The notes: generated by a model not told the origin, from the letters alone. A stretch of DNA of 64,000 nucleotides from Nocardia araoensis NBRC 100135 (GCF_000308435.1 NZ_BAFR01000048.1:1-64000), one strand, 5' to 3'; counted from the stretch's first letter, positions 45,228-54,800 are shown. Program-made: numbers and translations.

Positions 45228-46493
45228 ATGGCGGCACCAATGGACGTCGACGACGGGTTCGTCTGCGAAGATGCGGCGGTGCCCACACCGTCCGCGACTA
45301 CGACGCCACCCACCATTGCGGGCCAAGCGAATGCAAGACGCGCTGAGTGTCGCGTTGCGCCTAGACATATCGGTTACGCGCCGCGGAAGTTGATAGCGCG
45401 CCCAGAGCTTGTCGAGCACGCCGTCGCGTCGGCTCGACACCAATCACCGCTACGCTATCCGGGTGCGAAGTCGGCCCTTACTCCTACCATTGGCCGCATT
45501 TTGCGTGCGGCCAAACAGTCTCCGAGTGTCCGAGATATCGAATTGTTAGTCGAGCCGTTCGCTGGCGGTGCCTCCACATCGTTGAGAATGGCCGGAGAGG
45601 GCATTGTCAATCGAATACTTCTCGCGGACGCGGACCCGCTAATAGCTGCATTCTGGCAGGTCGCCGCATCGGACACCGATCGGCTGATCGATCGCGCCCG
45701 CGATGAGTGGACCCGATACGTCACGCGTGGTGGGTCGACTGCGGTTGCGCGATGGGACTACTGGAAAAACTGGGCACCGCCGGCCGGATCGACTGAGCGA
45801 TCCGCGCGCTTCGACGCGGCGATGCGGTGTCTCTTCCTGAATCGGACAACTTTCTCCGGGATTCTTCACGGCAAGGCCGGTCCGATCGGCGGGCGCACGC
45901 AAAAATCACAATACAAGCTGGGCTGTCGATGGAACGTCGATGACATCGAACAACGACTCGGTTACGTCGGCGCATTGTACAAAGCCGGGCGTCTTGTAGA
46001 CGTGTGGTGCATGGACTGGCGTCAAACGCTTGATGAGATTCCGGAACGCTACTCGCAACTCATCCCGTCGCGTGTTATCGCCTATCTCGACCCGCCGTAC
46101 ATCGAGAAGTCGGCGACGTTGTATCGCCGGTCTTTCGACCCGCGGGGAGGCTATGCCGCAGGCCCTGTCGACGATCTCGACTGGAATGAGCAATTGCCTC
46201 ACGAAAAACTCGCTTCGTACCTCACTAAGAAAGCGCAGTTCAGGTGGTTGCTTAGTTACGACGCGCACCCGATGCTGACCGAGTGTGCACTCTATTACGC
46301 CGCAGGGCGAATGTCGCCGTCCAAAGAAGACAAGGAAGCGCTGGGAATACATAGTTGGCAGATCTCAAAGAGGCTGATTGGAACGAAGTATAGCGCTTAC
46401 TCCCGGACCGGGCGTCGTCTCGCTGACGAACTGCTGATCACCACTCTTCCGCCCGGTACGGTCCCGCAGGACAACGAGTTGCGGCCGCTTTAA
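45228..46493 (+). CDS. D12-class DNA adenine methyltransferase (Dam-like)
   Basis: 421 aa as drawn. D12-class motifs: PLRYPGAKSAL (about 70), EPFAGGAS motif I (about 108), YLDPPY motif IV (about 287). Family homology begins near residue 66, so the true start may be the TTG at 45390; the first 54 codons coincide with sequence resembling element-boundary DNA. It is 83 bp after the NurA-like gene on the same strand. The likely role is host-marking m6A for the HerA-NurA nuclease, by inference only. Confidence 0.85.
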   Translation: MAAPMDVDDGFVCEDAAVPTPSATTTPPTIAGQANARRAECRVAPRHIGYAPRKLIARPELVEHAVASARHQSPLRYPGAKSALTPTIGRILRAAKQSPSVRDIELLVEPFAGGASTSLRMAGEGIVNRILLADADPLIAAFWQVAASDTDRLIDRARDEWTRYVTRGGSTAVARWDYWKNWAPPAGSTERSARFDAAMRCLFLNRTTFSGILHGKAGPIGGRTQKSQYKLGCRWNVDDIEQRLGYVGALYKAGRLVDVWCMDWRQTLDEIPERYSQLIPSRVIAYLDPPYIEKSATLYRRSFDPRGGYAAGPVDDLDWNEQLPHEKLASYLTKKAQFRWLLSYDAHPMLTECALYYAAGRMSPSKEDKEALGIHSWQISKRLIGTKYSAYSRTGRRLADELLITTLPPGTVPQDNELRPL

Positions 46494-46656
46494 GAATTGT
46501 GACGCGCCTTGGCAGAGCTGCCCGTCCGCCCTTGCTCGAAGTAGTAAGGAAGTCGCCCTGCGTTAGATGCTATCGGTGTCGGCCGTGTCTCGCGGGGCGT
46601 TTAGGCGGAGTATCATTGTGGTAGATCGCGATATGCATCGAAGTTCGAGATTGGTG

Positions 46657-47700
46657 TCATAGCGCTTCCGTTCCGGTCCTCTTACGGGTATCGGCTATCG
46701 GCGTAGATATTTCATGTGGAGGTGCGAGGGGGTGTGCCTCGTCGGTCAGTGCGGCTAAGGCTGTTGCGACTTCTTCGACGGATGCTCGGACGTATGTGAA
46801 GGTGGCCCCGTCTTGGCCGGTTGGTCCGGCGTGGGCCGCGAACGCGCGGGCGGTGGCGTATCCGAAGTTGCGTTCGACCCAGGTGAGGGTGGTGTATCGG
46901 AGCCAGTGAGTTGTTATCTGCTGGTTGGCGACCCAGGATAGGTGGCGACCGATTCGATTCCAGAGATGGTCGTAGCGGCGCCGTGTGATCGGGCGGCCGT
47001 GTCGGTATCGCAACAGCTGGAGTCCTGGATCGGGGCTTCGTTCGCCGTGGTCGATCAATCGGGTCATCAGGGTGGGGGAAACCGGCTGCCAGTGCAGGGT
47101 TCCGCCCTTGCCGGACAGGCGGATCACGTATTGCTCGGGGTCGAGGTCTTCTGGGCGAAGTTTGAGGGCGCTGCCTGTGCGGCAGGCGGTTTCGAGGTGT
47201 AGTCGAAGTAGGAGGGTATCGAGTTCTGGATCGTCTCCTGTGGTTGCGGCGACATTGTTGATTTGTTCGAGTTGGCCGGTGGACAGTGCGCGGCGTGTGC
47301 TGGGTTGCCGTCGTGGCTTCTCCAGATGCGCGGACGGGTTGGTGGAGGCGGAAATGTGCCCGTCGTTGCTGGCGTAACGGTAGAGGCAGCGAATCGCGCA
47401 GACCATATGCTCGGCGGCGGATCGCCCTCCGCGGTTGTTGCGGCGCAGGACGGCGGTCCGTCGGGTTTGCTCGACGAGTTCCTGTAGTTCGAGGTGCGTC
47501 GGTTGGTCGATTGGACGGTCGGGCCAGCGCCGACTGAGTTGACGCCAGTAGGGAAGGTAGGTGCGTCGGGCTCCGGCGGAGACCGCCTCGGCGACTCGCG
47601 GTACGTACTCAGCGAAGGTTGGCGTTCGGCTGGCGGGGGTTGTCGTGCGCAGTAGTTCTTTCCGGGTGGATTCCCAAACGCTCCAGAAACAGCCGGGCAA
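46657..47700 (-). CDS. Tyrosine-type site-specific integrase, element B
   Basis: 347 aa, paralogous to the integrase at 14.4 kb (shared TLTWVER and FGYATARA blocks). Catalytic residues: Arg in HLETACRTGSALKL (about 174), Lys near 198 (SGKGG), His-x-x-Arg in THWLRYTTL (265-268), His about 290, Tyr about 303 in FTYVRAS. The residue after HxxR is Tyr where the paralogue has His. The start is 18 bp after the AbrB-like partner gene's stop. No att copy lies at its 3' end, unlike element A. Confidence 0.9.
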   Translation of the reverse strand: MPGCFWSVWESTRKELLRTTTPASRTPTFAEYVPRVAEAVSAGARRTYLPYWRQLSRRWPDRPIDQPTHLELQELVEQTRRTAVLRRNNRGGRSAAEHMVCAIRCLYRYASNDGHISASTNPSAHLEKPRRQPSTRRALSTGQLEQINNVAATTGDDPELDTLLLRLHLETACRTGSALKLRPEDLDPEQYVIRLSGKGGTLHWQPVSPTLMTRLIDHGERSPDPGLQLLRYRHGRPITRRRYDHLWNRIGRHLSWVANQQITTHWLRYTTLTWVERNFGYATARAFAAHAGPTGQDGATFTYVRASVEEVATALAALTDEAHPLAPPHEISTPIADTRKRTGTEAL

Positions 47701-47718
47701 CCTCGCGGTCGTCGGGGA

Positions 47719-48135
47719 TCATGCCGCACCGTGGAGGAGTGCTAAAGCAGATGACAGGGCCTCGTACACGATCGGCGCCGGCACGATGGCGACGACATCG
47801 GCATTGGGTATGGCGATGAGAAGGAGGGGATCGCCGAGAACGATGCCGGTGGCGCGCCGTGTCGCTGCGGGCAGTCGTATCTGTCCTAGTCGGCTGATCC
47901 GATGGCGGGTTTCGTGGGGATGGGCCGACCGGATGGCGATGAGATGTCCAGCGACGGTATAGGTGATGGGTTGGCCTGCTGGCCAACGTAGTTCAGCGAA
48001 TATGCGGCGGCCGGATAGTCGCGCACGGTCGTTGATGATGGATACCGCGATCGTCGAAGGCCCTACTTGGCGCTTGCGTGTGGCGAAGGCCGGATCTGCG
48101 GGCAGAGGGAGGCCTGCACGTGGCTGAATAGACAT
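47719..48135 (-). CDS. AbrB/SpoVT-like partner protein of the integrase
   Basis: 138 aa. The C-terminal half has an AbrB-like swapped-hairpin pattern (LGQIRLPAATRRATGIVLGD, then PLLLIAIPNADVVAIVP). The N-terminal half (IAVSIINDRARLSGRRIFAE) matches the remnants found at 13.8, 15.7, 41.2 and 51.1 kb. The start at 48135 has AGAAAG about 8 bp upstream; the open frame continues further. It is immediately upstream of the integrase, so it may be a DNA-binding directionality factor or regulator. The family name is tentative. Confidence 0.7.
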   Translation of the reverse strand: MSIQPRAGLPLPADPAFATRKRQVGPSTIAVSIINDRARLSGRRIFAELRWPAGQPITYTVAGHLIAIRSAHPHETRHRISRLGQIRLPAATRRATGIVLGDPLLLIAIPNADVVAIVPAPIVYEALSSALALLHGAA

Positions 48136-48417
48136 GGACACTTTCTTTCTCGGTCCAGTCTGCCGATTCTCCCTATCTCCATGAAAGCCGATCATCGACA
48201 ATCGCGCCACCGCAGCTCGAGAAGAGATCGCCCCTCGCGGAGCGTGGGGCGGCACTACGGTGGTGTCGACTGAGCTGGTCACTGTGTCGCCGGTGTGTGG
48301 GAACCGGATGGCGGTGCCGTCGATCTGTCGCGGACCCTGCCAACTGCCGTGCTGGCTCTCCACCGACCTACTTGGGGTGGCGGCTGCCCGGACCGGAGTT
48401 GCGGTGGGTCGGCGTGG

Positions 48418-48738
48418 TCAGCTGCCTTGTGTTCGATACTGGCTCCACTGTGTCGCTCGGTTGCCTGCGCGGATGTCATCTAGTCGTTGGCGTAGTCGCT
48501 GGGCGTATGCGGGTGAACTCGTAGCGCGGCGAAGGGGGCCGGTTAGTTGTACGAGGTCTCGCATGTCCAGCAGCAAGTTGTAGCCGGACCAGTCGGACAG
48601 GTCGTAGCCGTATTCGTCGATGAAGTTGCGGACCCAGGTGTGGTCGCGTCCGTAGCGGACCGAAGCGTGCCATGTAGGGATCAAGTCGACTTCGCGAGGG
48701 CCGATGCTTACCCAGTCCCAGTCGCCGATCTCGGACGA
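48418..48738 (-). pseudogene. C-terminal fragment of a phosphotransferase (APH-like fold)
   Basis: About 106 residues typical of the C-terminal end of actinobacterial aminoglycoside-phosphotransferase-fold enzymes: IGDWDWVSIGPREVDLIPTW, then EYGYDLSDWSGY, MRDLVQLTGPLRRA. The DWD stands for the DFG-like metal-binding Asp motif. The N-terminal ATP-binding and HGD catalytic loop are missing, cut off next to the start of the methyltransferase at 48842. Confidence 0.7.
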
Positions 48739-48841
48739 TCCCCGGCACCTGCCCCGGCTCCCCAATGAACGCCTCTACCTCGAGCCTTAGCCACATCGGG
48801 TCGACCGCCCGAAACCACGTAACGACCATCACTGGTGCGCA

Positions 48842-50218
48842 ATGATCGGAACAACTAACCCCTTCGCTTCCGAGCGAAAAGCGGAGCGGACCTATCTCGA
48901 TATCGCAGCAAACGACCACGGCCACGAGAAAGGCATGCTCGTGCACCGCGCTCTCTCGCGCGTAGCAGGCGCCGAGCCGCACATCATCGAGATCGGCCCT
49001 GGCGGCGGTGCTGCGGTCGAATTCCTCGCTTCTCAGCTCCGTGACGAGCCCCGCGACGTTCGATTGACTCTGATAGAGGCACCCGGAATCGCATCGCAGT
49101 CGCTGACGCAGGCTGTCGACCAGTTCAACGCAGTCGGTACCTGCGAGCTGATTCATGGATGGGCCCAGAACATCGGATCAATGGTCAGCGAACCCGTCGA
49201 TGTCATCAGCGCATCGGCACTGCTGCACGAGGTGTACTCCTACGGTGGTGCATACAGTGGCCTGCACACCTTGATGCGGACCTTTCCGACGGTACTGAAG
49301 TCTTATGGATTCTTCGTCTACCGTGACATCTACGCAGTCGATGCCGTATCGCTGCACGAGCGCGTCGTCCAGTCCTACAACGCCCAGTCGTGGCTGCAGT
49401 TTCTTCGTCTGTTCGTGCCGCACTATCTGCGGGAAGGCACGCATCCCTACCATCGCCACGACGACGACTTGGTCATTCGGCAGAACTCCCGCATCGTGGC
49501 GGCAGCAGAACTGGACACTCGGGTCTGCGCGGTCATCCATGCGCCGATCGGGCTTTTTCGCGAACTGCAACGTCACTACATCACGCTGCGCGATCACGTT
49601 TGGAGGTCGGGAGTCCTCGGATTCACGCCGACTCTCGACGGCCAGCTGTCGGGCGACTGGATCGACTTCCGCGCTGGACACAAACGTGTGCACTTCTCAT
49701 TCACCGGTGACGGATGGTTATCGCAGAATGACCGCGCCGCCATCGAGGCGGTCAGCGAACGCTACGGCGGTCACCACGTCATCGACAGCGACATCTTCGA
49801 CACTGTCACCGACGTAGCGCTCAGTCTGTTCCTCGTCGCGGTGGAGCGCGGCGACGGCGACTGCAGCCACGTATGGGGTACTTGGCTCGAGCGGGAGGGC
49901 CGAGAAACCTACGCCTATCTCACAGCAGATGAGCTTCTGACTGCGTTCGCCACCAACTCCGTGGAGGCAGAATCCAGTCCGTCCGTGCTTGTTCCTGTGC
50001 AAGCCACCGACGTGCTTGTCCGAGAGCGCCACTACTACAACCGATTTCTGCGCAAGCGTCTTGCGAACCCTTTGGTCGATGCCAAGCAGATGGTCTTGTT
50101 CCAGAACGTTCCTGTCACCGACTCCGACGCTCTGCAACAGGCGCTCGGCACGATCCGTCGACACTGCTCCAAACCCAACCTGGCCCGCGTACACACCGCC
50201 ATCCATGCGAGAGGATGA
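48842..50218 (+). CDS. SAM-dependent methyltransferase-like protein
   Basis: 458 aa. An N-terminal Rossmann-type SAM-binding motif is visible (HIIEIGPGGGAAVEFLA, about 48-64), followed by a DVISASALLHEVYSYGG motif-IV-like segment. The C-terminal about 230 residues are unassigned. It overlaps the CYTH gene by 4 bp (ATGA), indicating translational coupling. No ribosome binding site is clear before the ATG, so the transcript may be leaderless. The substrate is unknown; a small-molecule or RNA target is as likely as DNA. Confidence 0.72.
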   Translation: MIGTTNPFASERKAERTYLDIAANDHGHEKGMLVHRALSRVAGAEPHIIEIGPGGGAAVEFLASQLRDEPRDVRLTLIEAPGIASQSLTQAVDQFNAVGTCELIHGWAQNIGSMVSEPVDVISASALLHEVYSYGGAYSGLHTLMRTFPTVLKSYGFFVYRDIYAVDAVSLHERVVQSYNAQSWLQFLRLFVPHYLREGTHPYHRHDDDLVIRQNSRIVAAAELDTRVCAVIHAPIGLFRELQRHYITLRDHVWRSGVLGFTPTLDGQLSGDWIDFRAGHKRVHFSFTGDGWLSQNDRAAIEAVSERYGGHHVIDSDIFDTVTDVALSLFLVAVERGDGDCSHVWGTWLEREGRETYAYLTADELLTAFATNSVEAESSPSVLVPVQATDVLVRERHYYNRFLRKRLANPLVDAKQMVLFQNVPVTDSDALQQALGTIRRHCSKPNLARVHTAIHARG

Positions 50219-50793
50219 TCCAGCACATGCACTTGATCGAGGTCGAGCGTAAACGGGAACTTCCCGACCCTCATGTCCTTCGGCAGCGCCTCACCGAACT
50301 CGGATATCGAGAGGCCGGACACCTCACCGAGGTCGACATCTACTACAGCCGACCCGACGTCGACTACATGAAGACTGTTGAATGCCTTCGTATCCGGCGT
50401 CGCGATGGCTTCGCCGAGATGACCTACAAGCCGCCGTCTAACGCTGCTACACACAGCGCCGCCGACGTGATCGCCAAGCGCGAAACCAACGTCACCCTCA
50501 GCGGGCCGGAGCAAGCCGAGTCGGCCAGTCGGCTACTGGACGCGATCGGCATGGTCGAACTCGTCCGTGTCGAAAAGCGCAGAACCATCTATCAGCACCC
50601 GGAGCGTGACGACATCATCGTCAGCATCGATGCCGTCACCGATGCTGGAACATTCGTCGAAACGGAAATCACGGCGGCCGACACGGACGTGGCAACCATT
50701 CACCTCGGTCAGGTCGAAGGAGAACTCGGCATCGCCCATAATCCGATCACCAAGCTGCCCTACCGGGATCTGGTACTTGCGGCCACGGCTTGA
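50215..50793 (+). CDS. CYTH-domain protein (class IV adenylate cyclase-like)
   Basis: 192 aa. It has the ExExK signature (EVERKRE) near the N terminus, followed by the beta-tunnel pattern (LRIRRRDGFAEMTYKPP, RRTIYQHPERDDIIVSIDAV, then FVETEI). The CYTH fold hydrolyses or cyclises triphosphates (CyaB cyclase, thiamine triphosphatase, mRNA triphosphatase). It is coupled to the methyltransferase by ATGA overlap, so the pair probably acts together on a triphosphate, nucleotide or RNA 5' end (inference). Confidence 0.82.
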   Translation: MIQHMHLIEVERKRELPDPHVLRQRLTELGYREAGHLTEVDIYYSRPDVDYMKTVECLRIRRRDGFAEMTYKPPSNAATHSAADVIAKRETNVTLSGPEQAESASRLLDAIGMVELVRVEKRRTIYQHPERDDIIVSIDAVTDAGTFVETEITAADTDVATIHLGQVEGELGIAHNPITKLPYRDLVLAATA

Positions 50794-51089
50794 GACGACC
50801 ATCTTCGCCAGTAGTCGCTCTGTGGCGATAGGCGATCTACAGGTTGTCGGGCGGGATTGGGTTCCGGCCGACAACCCGTTCTAGATATGGAGGTGGAGTC
50901 GCGGGGCGACATTGCCCGCGATGCGCCGCCGTCATTGCTCGACACGTCGGCGTCGGAGAACCCCGCTCGGCGCCGCAGTCCGTACCGGGGTACCGGCCCA
51001 CAGCGATGAGCGTCTGCCCGTCCATGGCCGGTCAGCAAGGAGAACACCGGCTTCCAGGCAGGTGAGCTCCGGGCAGGCTCTGTTGCTAG

Positions 51090-51409
51090 TCGAGGTGGCG
51101 ACGGTGTGCTTGTCGAGGACGCGGCCGCGATCGCCGACAGTGCAGATTCCGTAGACGACATCACTGTCGGGGTACGAACCACGCGGTTCGTGACCTGCGG
51201 TTTGTATATGGGTTCCCGCAACGGCGAGCGCGACGGGATGACCGGCGCGATCACCGGCGATCACCTCTGTCAGCAAACTTTTCGCACGGGGCAGGTGTGT
51301 TGCCGCCCGGCAGATCTGCCTGGAATCGGAACAGGTCAGAGCGGTTTTCCGGGGTGCCTGTGTGTGTGAAGGTGTACTCCGACACGCGGCTCGGGCGAGC
51401 GTCACAACC
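51090..51409. repeat. att-flanking repeat, right copy (with AbrB-like gene remnant)
   Basis: Homologous to 13.77-14.08 kb by shared ordered blocks. The minus strand encodes VVYGICTVGDRGRVLDK near 51.10-51.16 kb, the AbrB-like partner N terminus. It is the inner end of element B next to the intact tRNA. Confidence 0.65.
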
Positions 51410-51439
51410 GACGTGAATCTGTGCGCGAGAGGGGACTTG
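51410..51439. repeat. att core at the intact tRNA-Leu
   Basis: 30 bp identical to 14082-14111. Positions 51422-51439 are the tRNA 3' end; the left 12 bp are element-side sequence. Confidence 0.8.
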
Positions 51440-51503
51440 AACCCCTACGTCCGTGGACACCAGAACCTAAATCTGGCGCGTCTGCCAATTTCGCCACTCG
51501 CGC
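51422..51503 (-). tRNA. tRNA-Leu (anticodon UAG)
   Basis: 82-nt gene that folds fully: acceptor GCGCGAG/CTCGCGC, D arm GCG...CGC, anticodon stem CCAGA/TCTGG around loop TTTAGGT (anticodon TAG), long variable arm with GTCC/GGAC stem, T arm AGGGG-TTCAAGT-CCCCT, discriminator A. CCA is not encoded. Its 3' end is the integration target of the island. Confidence 0.95.
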
Positions 51504-51889
51504 TTGATGGTACGACCGTCCAAACTCTACCGGGCCAAACGGTCATAGCGAAGCATTGGGTTGGCGTGGCGTACTCGTCAGTAACCTCACCTGGGATTAT
51601 AACGATTTGGTGAACATCAATATGAGGGGCACTCATGTTTCGTACGTGTTGGTAACCCGATGGACCAGCGTGTTCAAACATGAGGCGGAGTCATGTTCAC
51701 CACTATTCTGGTACGTACGTACGGAAATACTCCGAAGTAGCGGGCACGCCCGAGGGGAAACGTGAGGATTTCCTCATGATTTTGTGTCATCCTCGCCCGT
51801 ATCAGGCCGATCACCCGCGATCACTCGTGAACCGGTAGGGACCGGCGTGTCGCCGAGGCATGTCGCATGGAGAAGGAAGTCGAAACGTC
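51504..51889. promoter_or_regulatory. fas promoter region with TCATGTT boxes
   Basis: 386 bp without a gene. It contains an inverted pair TCATGTTT (51633-51640) and AAACATGA (51676-51683), a further TCATGTTC (51691-51698), a GTACGTACGTAC run, and a TGAGGA-TT-TCCTCA hairpin at 51763-51776. One of these may bind a fatty-acid regulator; none is proven. GGAGAAGGAAG at 51869-51879 is the ribosome binding site for the TTG at 51890. Confidence 0.5.
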
Positions 51890-54800
51890 TTGACGATCAA
51901 CGAGAGCACCAAGACCGAGGCCGGACAGAGCACGAAGGTGGTTGCCGCCGCCGGGAAGGCCGCGTCGGGCGGGGCGCGGTCGCCGCTGTTGGATCGTCTG
52001 CTCGGCGGCGTGCCGTACGCGCTCGCCTTCGGTGGGCAGGGTGCGCAGTGGCTGAGCGAGCTGGAGGAGATCGCGCGCGACAGTGCGCTGGAGCCGGAGT
52101 TGACCGCGCTGGTCAACGAGGCGGCGGCGCTGCTGGAGCCGGTCGCGGCGCAGTTGCTGGTGGTCCGTCCGGTCGGCTTCGACCCGATCGGCTGGATGCT
52201 TGAGAACGAGCTCGCCGACGGTGATGAGGGCGAGACCTCCGCGGCCCCGGCCGAATCCGTGCTGCGCTCGGCCGCGGTGTCCATGCCCGGTGTGCTGCTG
52301 ACCCAGGTGGCGGCCGTGCGGGCGCTTCGGTTGCAAGGTCTGGACCCGGCCGAGCACGCGCCGGTCGCGATCGTCGGGCATTCGCAGGGTCTGCTCGCCG
52401 CCGCGGCGGTCGAGGCCGGTGGCGCCCGCGACGCGGAGCTGCTCGCGGTGGCCCAGATGATCGGCGCCGCAGCCGGATTGGTGGCGCGGCGGCGCGGGCT
52501 GATGCCGGCGGGCGAGCGCTCGCCGATGGTCGCGGTGTCCAATGTCGATCCCGAGCAGCTCGGCGCCGTGGTCGCCGAGGTGTGCGCGGGAGCCGATCCC
52601 GCTGCTGCCGTGGTCGTCTCGATCCGCAACGGACGCCGGCGCGCCGTGCTCTCCGGACCGCCCGCGCAGCTGGAGCGGGTGCGGCAGCGGTGTGCGCAAA
52701 TCCACGATGAGCAGGCGCGCGAGCGCGACGCAAAGGTGCGCGGCGGCTCGGTGTTCGCTCCGGTCTTCGAAGACGTGGCCGTCGACGTGGCGTTCCACCA
52801 CCCGGCGCTGGCCGACACCGTCGACCTGGTGAGCAGTTGGGCCACCCAGTGCGGCCTGGACGCGGAGCTGGCCGGCGAGCTGGCCCGGCAGATCCTGGTG
52901 GATCCGGTCGACTGGGTGGGCGTCGTCGACGGTGTGATCTCCGCGGGCGCGCAGTGGATTCTGGACCTGGGTCCCGGCGACCTGCTTTCCCGCGTCACGG
53001 GCGGCACGCTCAAGGGCACCGGCCTCGGCATCGTCGCGGCCGCCACCCGCGCCGGACAGCGCAGTCTGCTCACCCCCGGCGCAGCGCCGGAGCCCGCGGC
53101 CCCGTGGTCGGCGTTCGCGCCGCGTCCGGTGCGGCTGCCCAACGGGCGCATCGTGGTCGAGACGGCCTTCACCAAGCTGACCGGACGCTCGCCGATCCTG
53201 CTCGCGGGCATGACTCCGACCACGGTGGACGCGAAGATCGTCGCGGCCGCGGCGAACGCGGGCCACTGGGCGGAGCTCGCCGGTGGCGGTCAGGTGACCG
53301 AGCAGATCTTCGCCGACCGGGTGGCCGAGTTGCAGAAGCTGCTGCACCCGGGACGCGCGGTGCAGTTCAATTCCTTGTTCCTCGATCCCTACCTGTGGAA
53401 GCTGCAGCTGGGCGGCAAGCGGCTGGTACAGCGGGCCCGTACGGCGGGCGCCCCGTTCGACGGCGTCATCGTGACCGCGGGCATTCCGGAGCTGGAGGAG
53501 GCCGTCGCGCTGATCCAGGAGCTCACCGAGGTCGGGATCACCCACGTCGCGTTCAAGCCGGGCACCGTCGCCCAGATCCGGGCCGTGCTGCGCATCGCCG
53601 ACGAGGTTCCGGACTACCCGGTGATCATGCACATCGAGGGCGGCAAGGCCGGTGGCCACCACTCCTGGGAGGACCTGGACGACCTGCTGCTGGACACCTA
53701 CGCCGAGCTGCGCAACCGCGCCAACGTGGTGGTGTGCGTCGGCGGTGGCATCGGAACCCCCGAGCGCGCGACGGAGTACCTCACCGGCCAGTGGGCGGTC
53801 CGGCACGGCTACCCTGTGATGCCGCTGGACGGCGTTCTGGTCGGTACGGCGGCCATGGCCACGCTGGAGGCCACCACCGCGCCGGAGGTCAAGCAACTGC
53901 TCGTGGACACCCCCGGCACCCCCGACTGGGTCGGTGCGGGCACCGCGTCCGGCGGCATGGCCTCGGGCCGCAGCCAGCTGGGCGCCGACATCCACGAGAT
54001 CGACAACGCCGCCTCGCGCACCGGCCGACTGCTGGACGAGGTGGCGGGCGACGGCGAGGCGGTCGCGGCGCGTCGTGACGAGATCATCGCGGCGCTGAAC
54101 GCCACCGCCAAGCCGTACTTCGGCGACCTGGCCACCATGACCTACCAGGACTGGCTGGAGCGCTACGTCGAGCTCGCGGTCGGTCTGGACCGTCGCAAGG
54201 ACTTCGACTGCGGCACCGATCTCGGCGACGCGATCGCGGAGGCCACCCGTTCGGTGTGGCTGGACATCACCTGGCGCGACCGTTTCGCGGAAATGGTGCG
54301 CCGCACCGAATCCCGGCTGCATCCGGCCGACCGCGGCGAGATCCCCACCCTGTTCGCCAGTGACGACGACTTCGAGGACCCGGTCGCGGCGCTGTGCGCC
54401 CTGAAGGACGCCTACCCCGCAACCGCGCAGACGCTGCTGCACCCGGCCGACGTCCCGTTCTTCATCTCATTGTGCAAGACCCCGGGCAAGCCGGTGAACT
54501 TCGTGCCGGTCGTGGACGCCGACGTGCGCCGCTGGTGGCGCTCGGATTCGCTGTGGCAGGCGCACGATCCGCGCTACTCGGCCGATCAGGTGTGCGTCAT
54601 TCCCGGCACGGTCTCGGTCGCGGGCATCACCCGGGTCGACGAGCCGGTCGGTGAGCTGCTCGACCGCTTCGAACAGGACACCGCGTACTCCTTGGTGCGC
54701 GCGGGTGTGGCGCCGGTCCCGGTGGACGCGCGCCGCACCGCGGGCGTCACCAGCGGCCCGATCGACGCCGTGCTCGCCGCCCCGGACGTGCAGTGGGCCG

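Larger units (their letters stand above)
40577..51440. mobile_element. Integrative element B at tRNA-Leu (HerA-NurA-Dam cargo)
   Basis: About 10.9 kb between the att copy at 40.58 kb and the intact tRNA-Leu. It carries herA-, nurA- and dam-like genes, a second integrase with an AbrB-like partner, a phosphotransferase fragment and a methyltransferase-CYTH pair. The integrase is not near the left att copy, unlike in element A, and a partner-gene remnant lies at 41.2 kb. The unit is therefore probably composite. Confidence 0.6.

Noticed and set aside
45132..45443. Another AbrB-like partner remnant on the minus strand before the Dam-like gene
   Set aside because: A VLDK-type segment is suggestive, but the match is too short and irregular to list with the other remnants.
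51821..54442. Long minus-strand open frame opposite the start of fas
   Set aside because: Same codon-bias shadow; low-complexity translation and no ribosome binding site.
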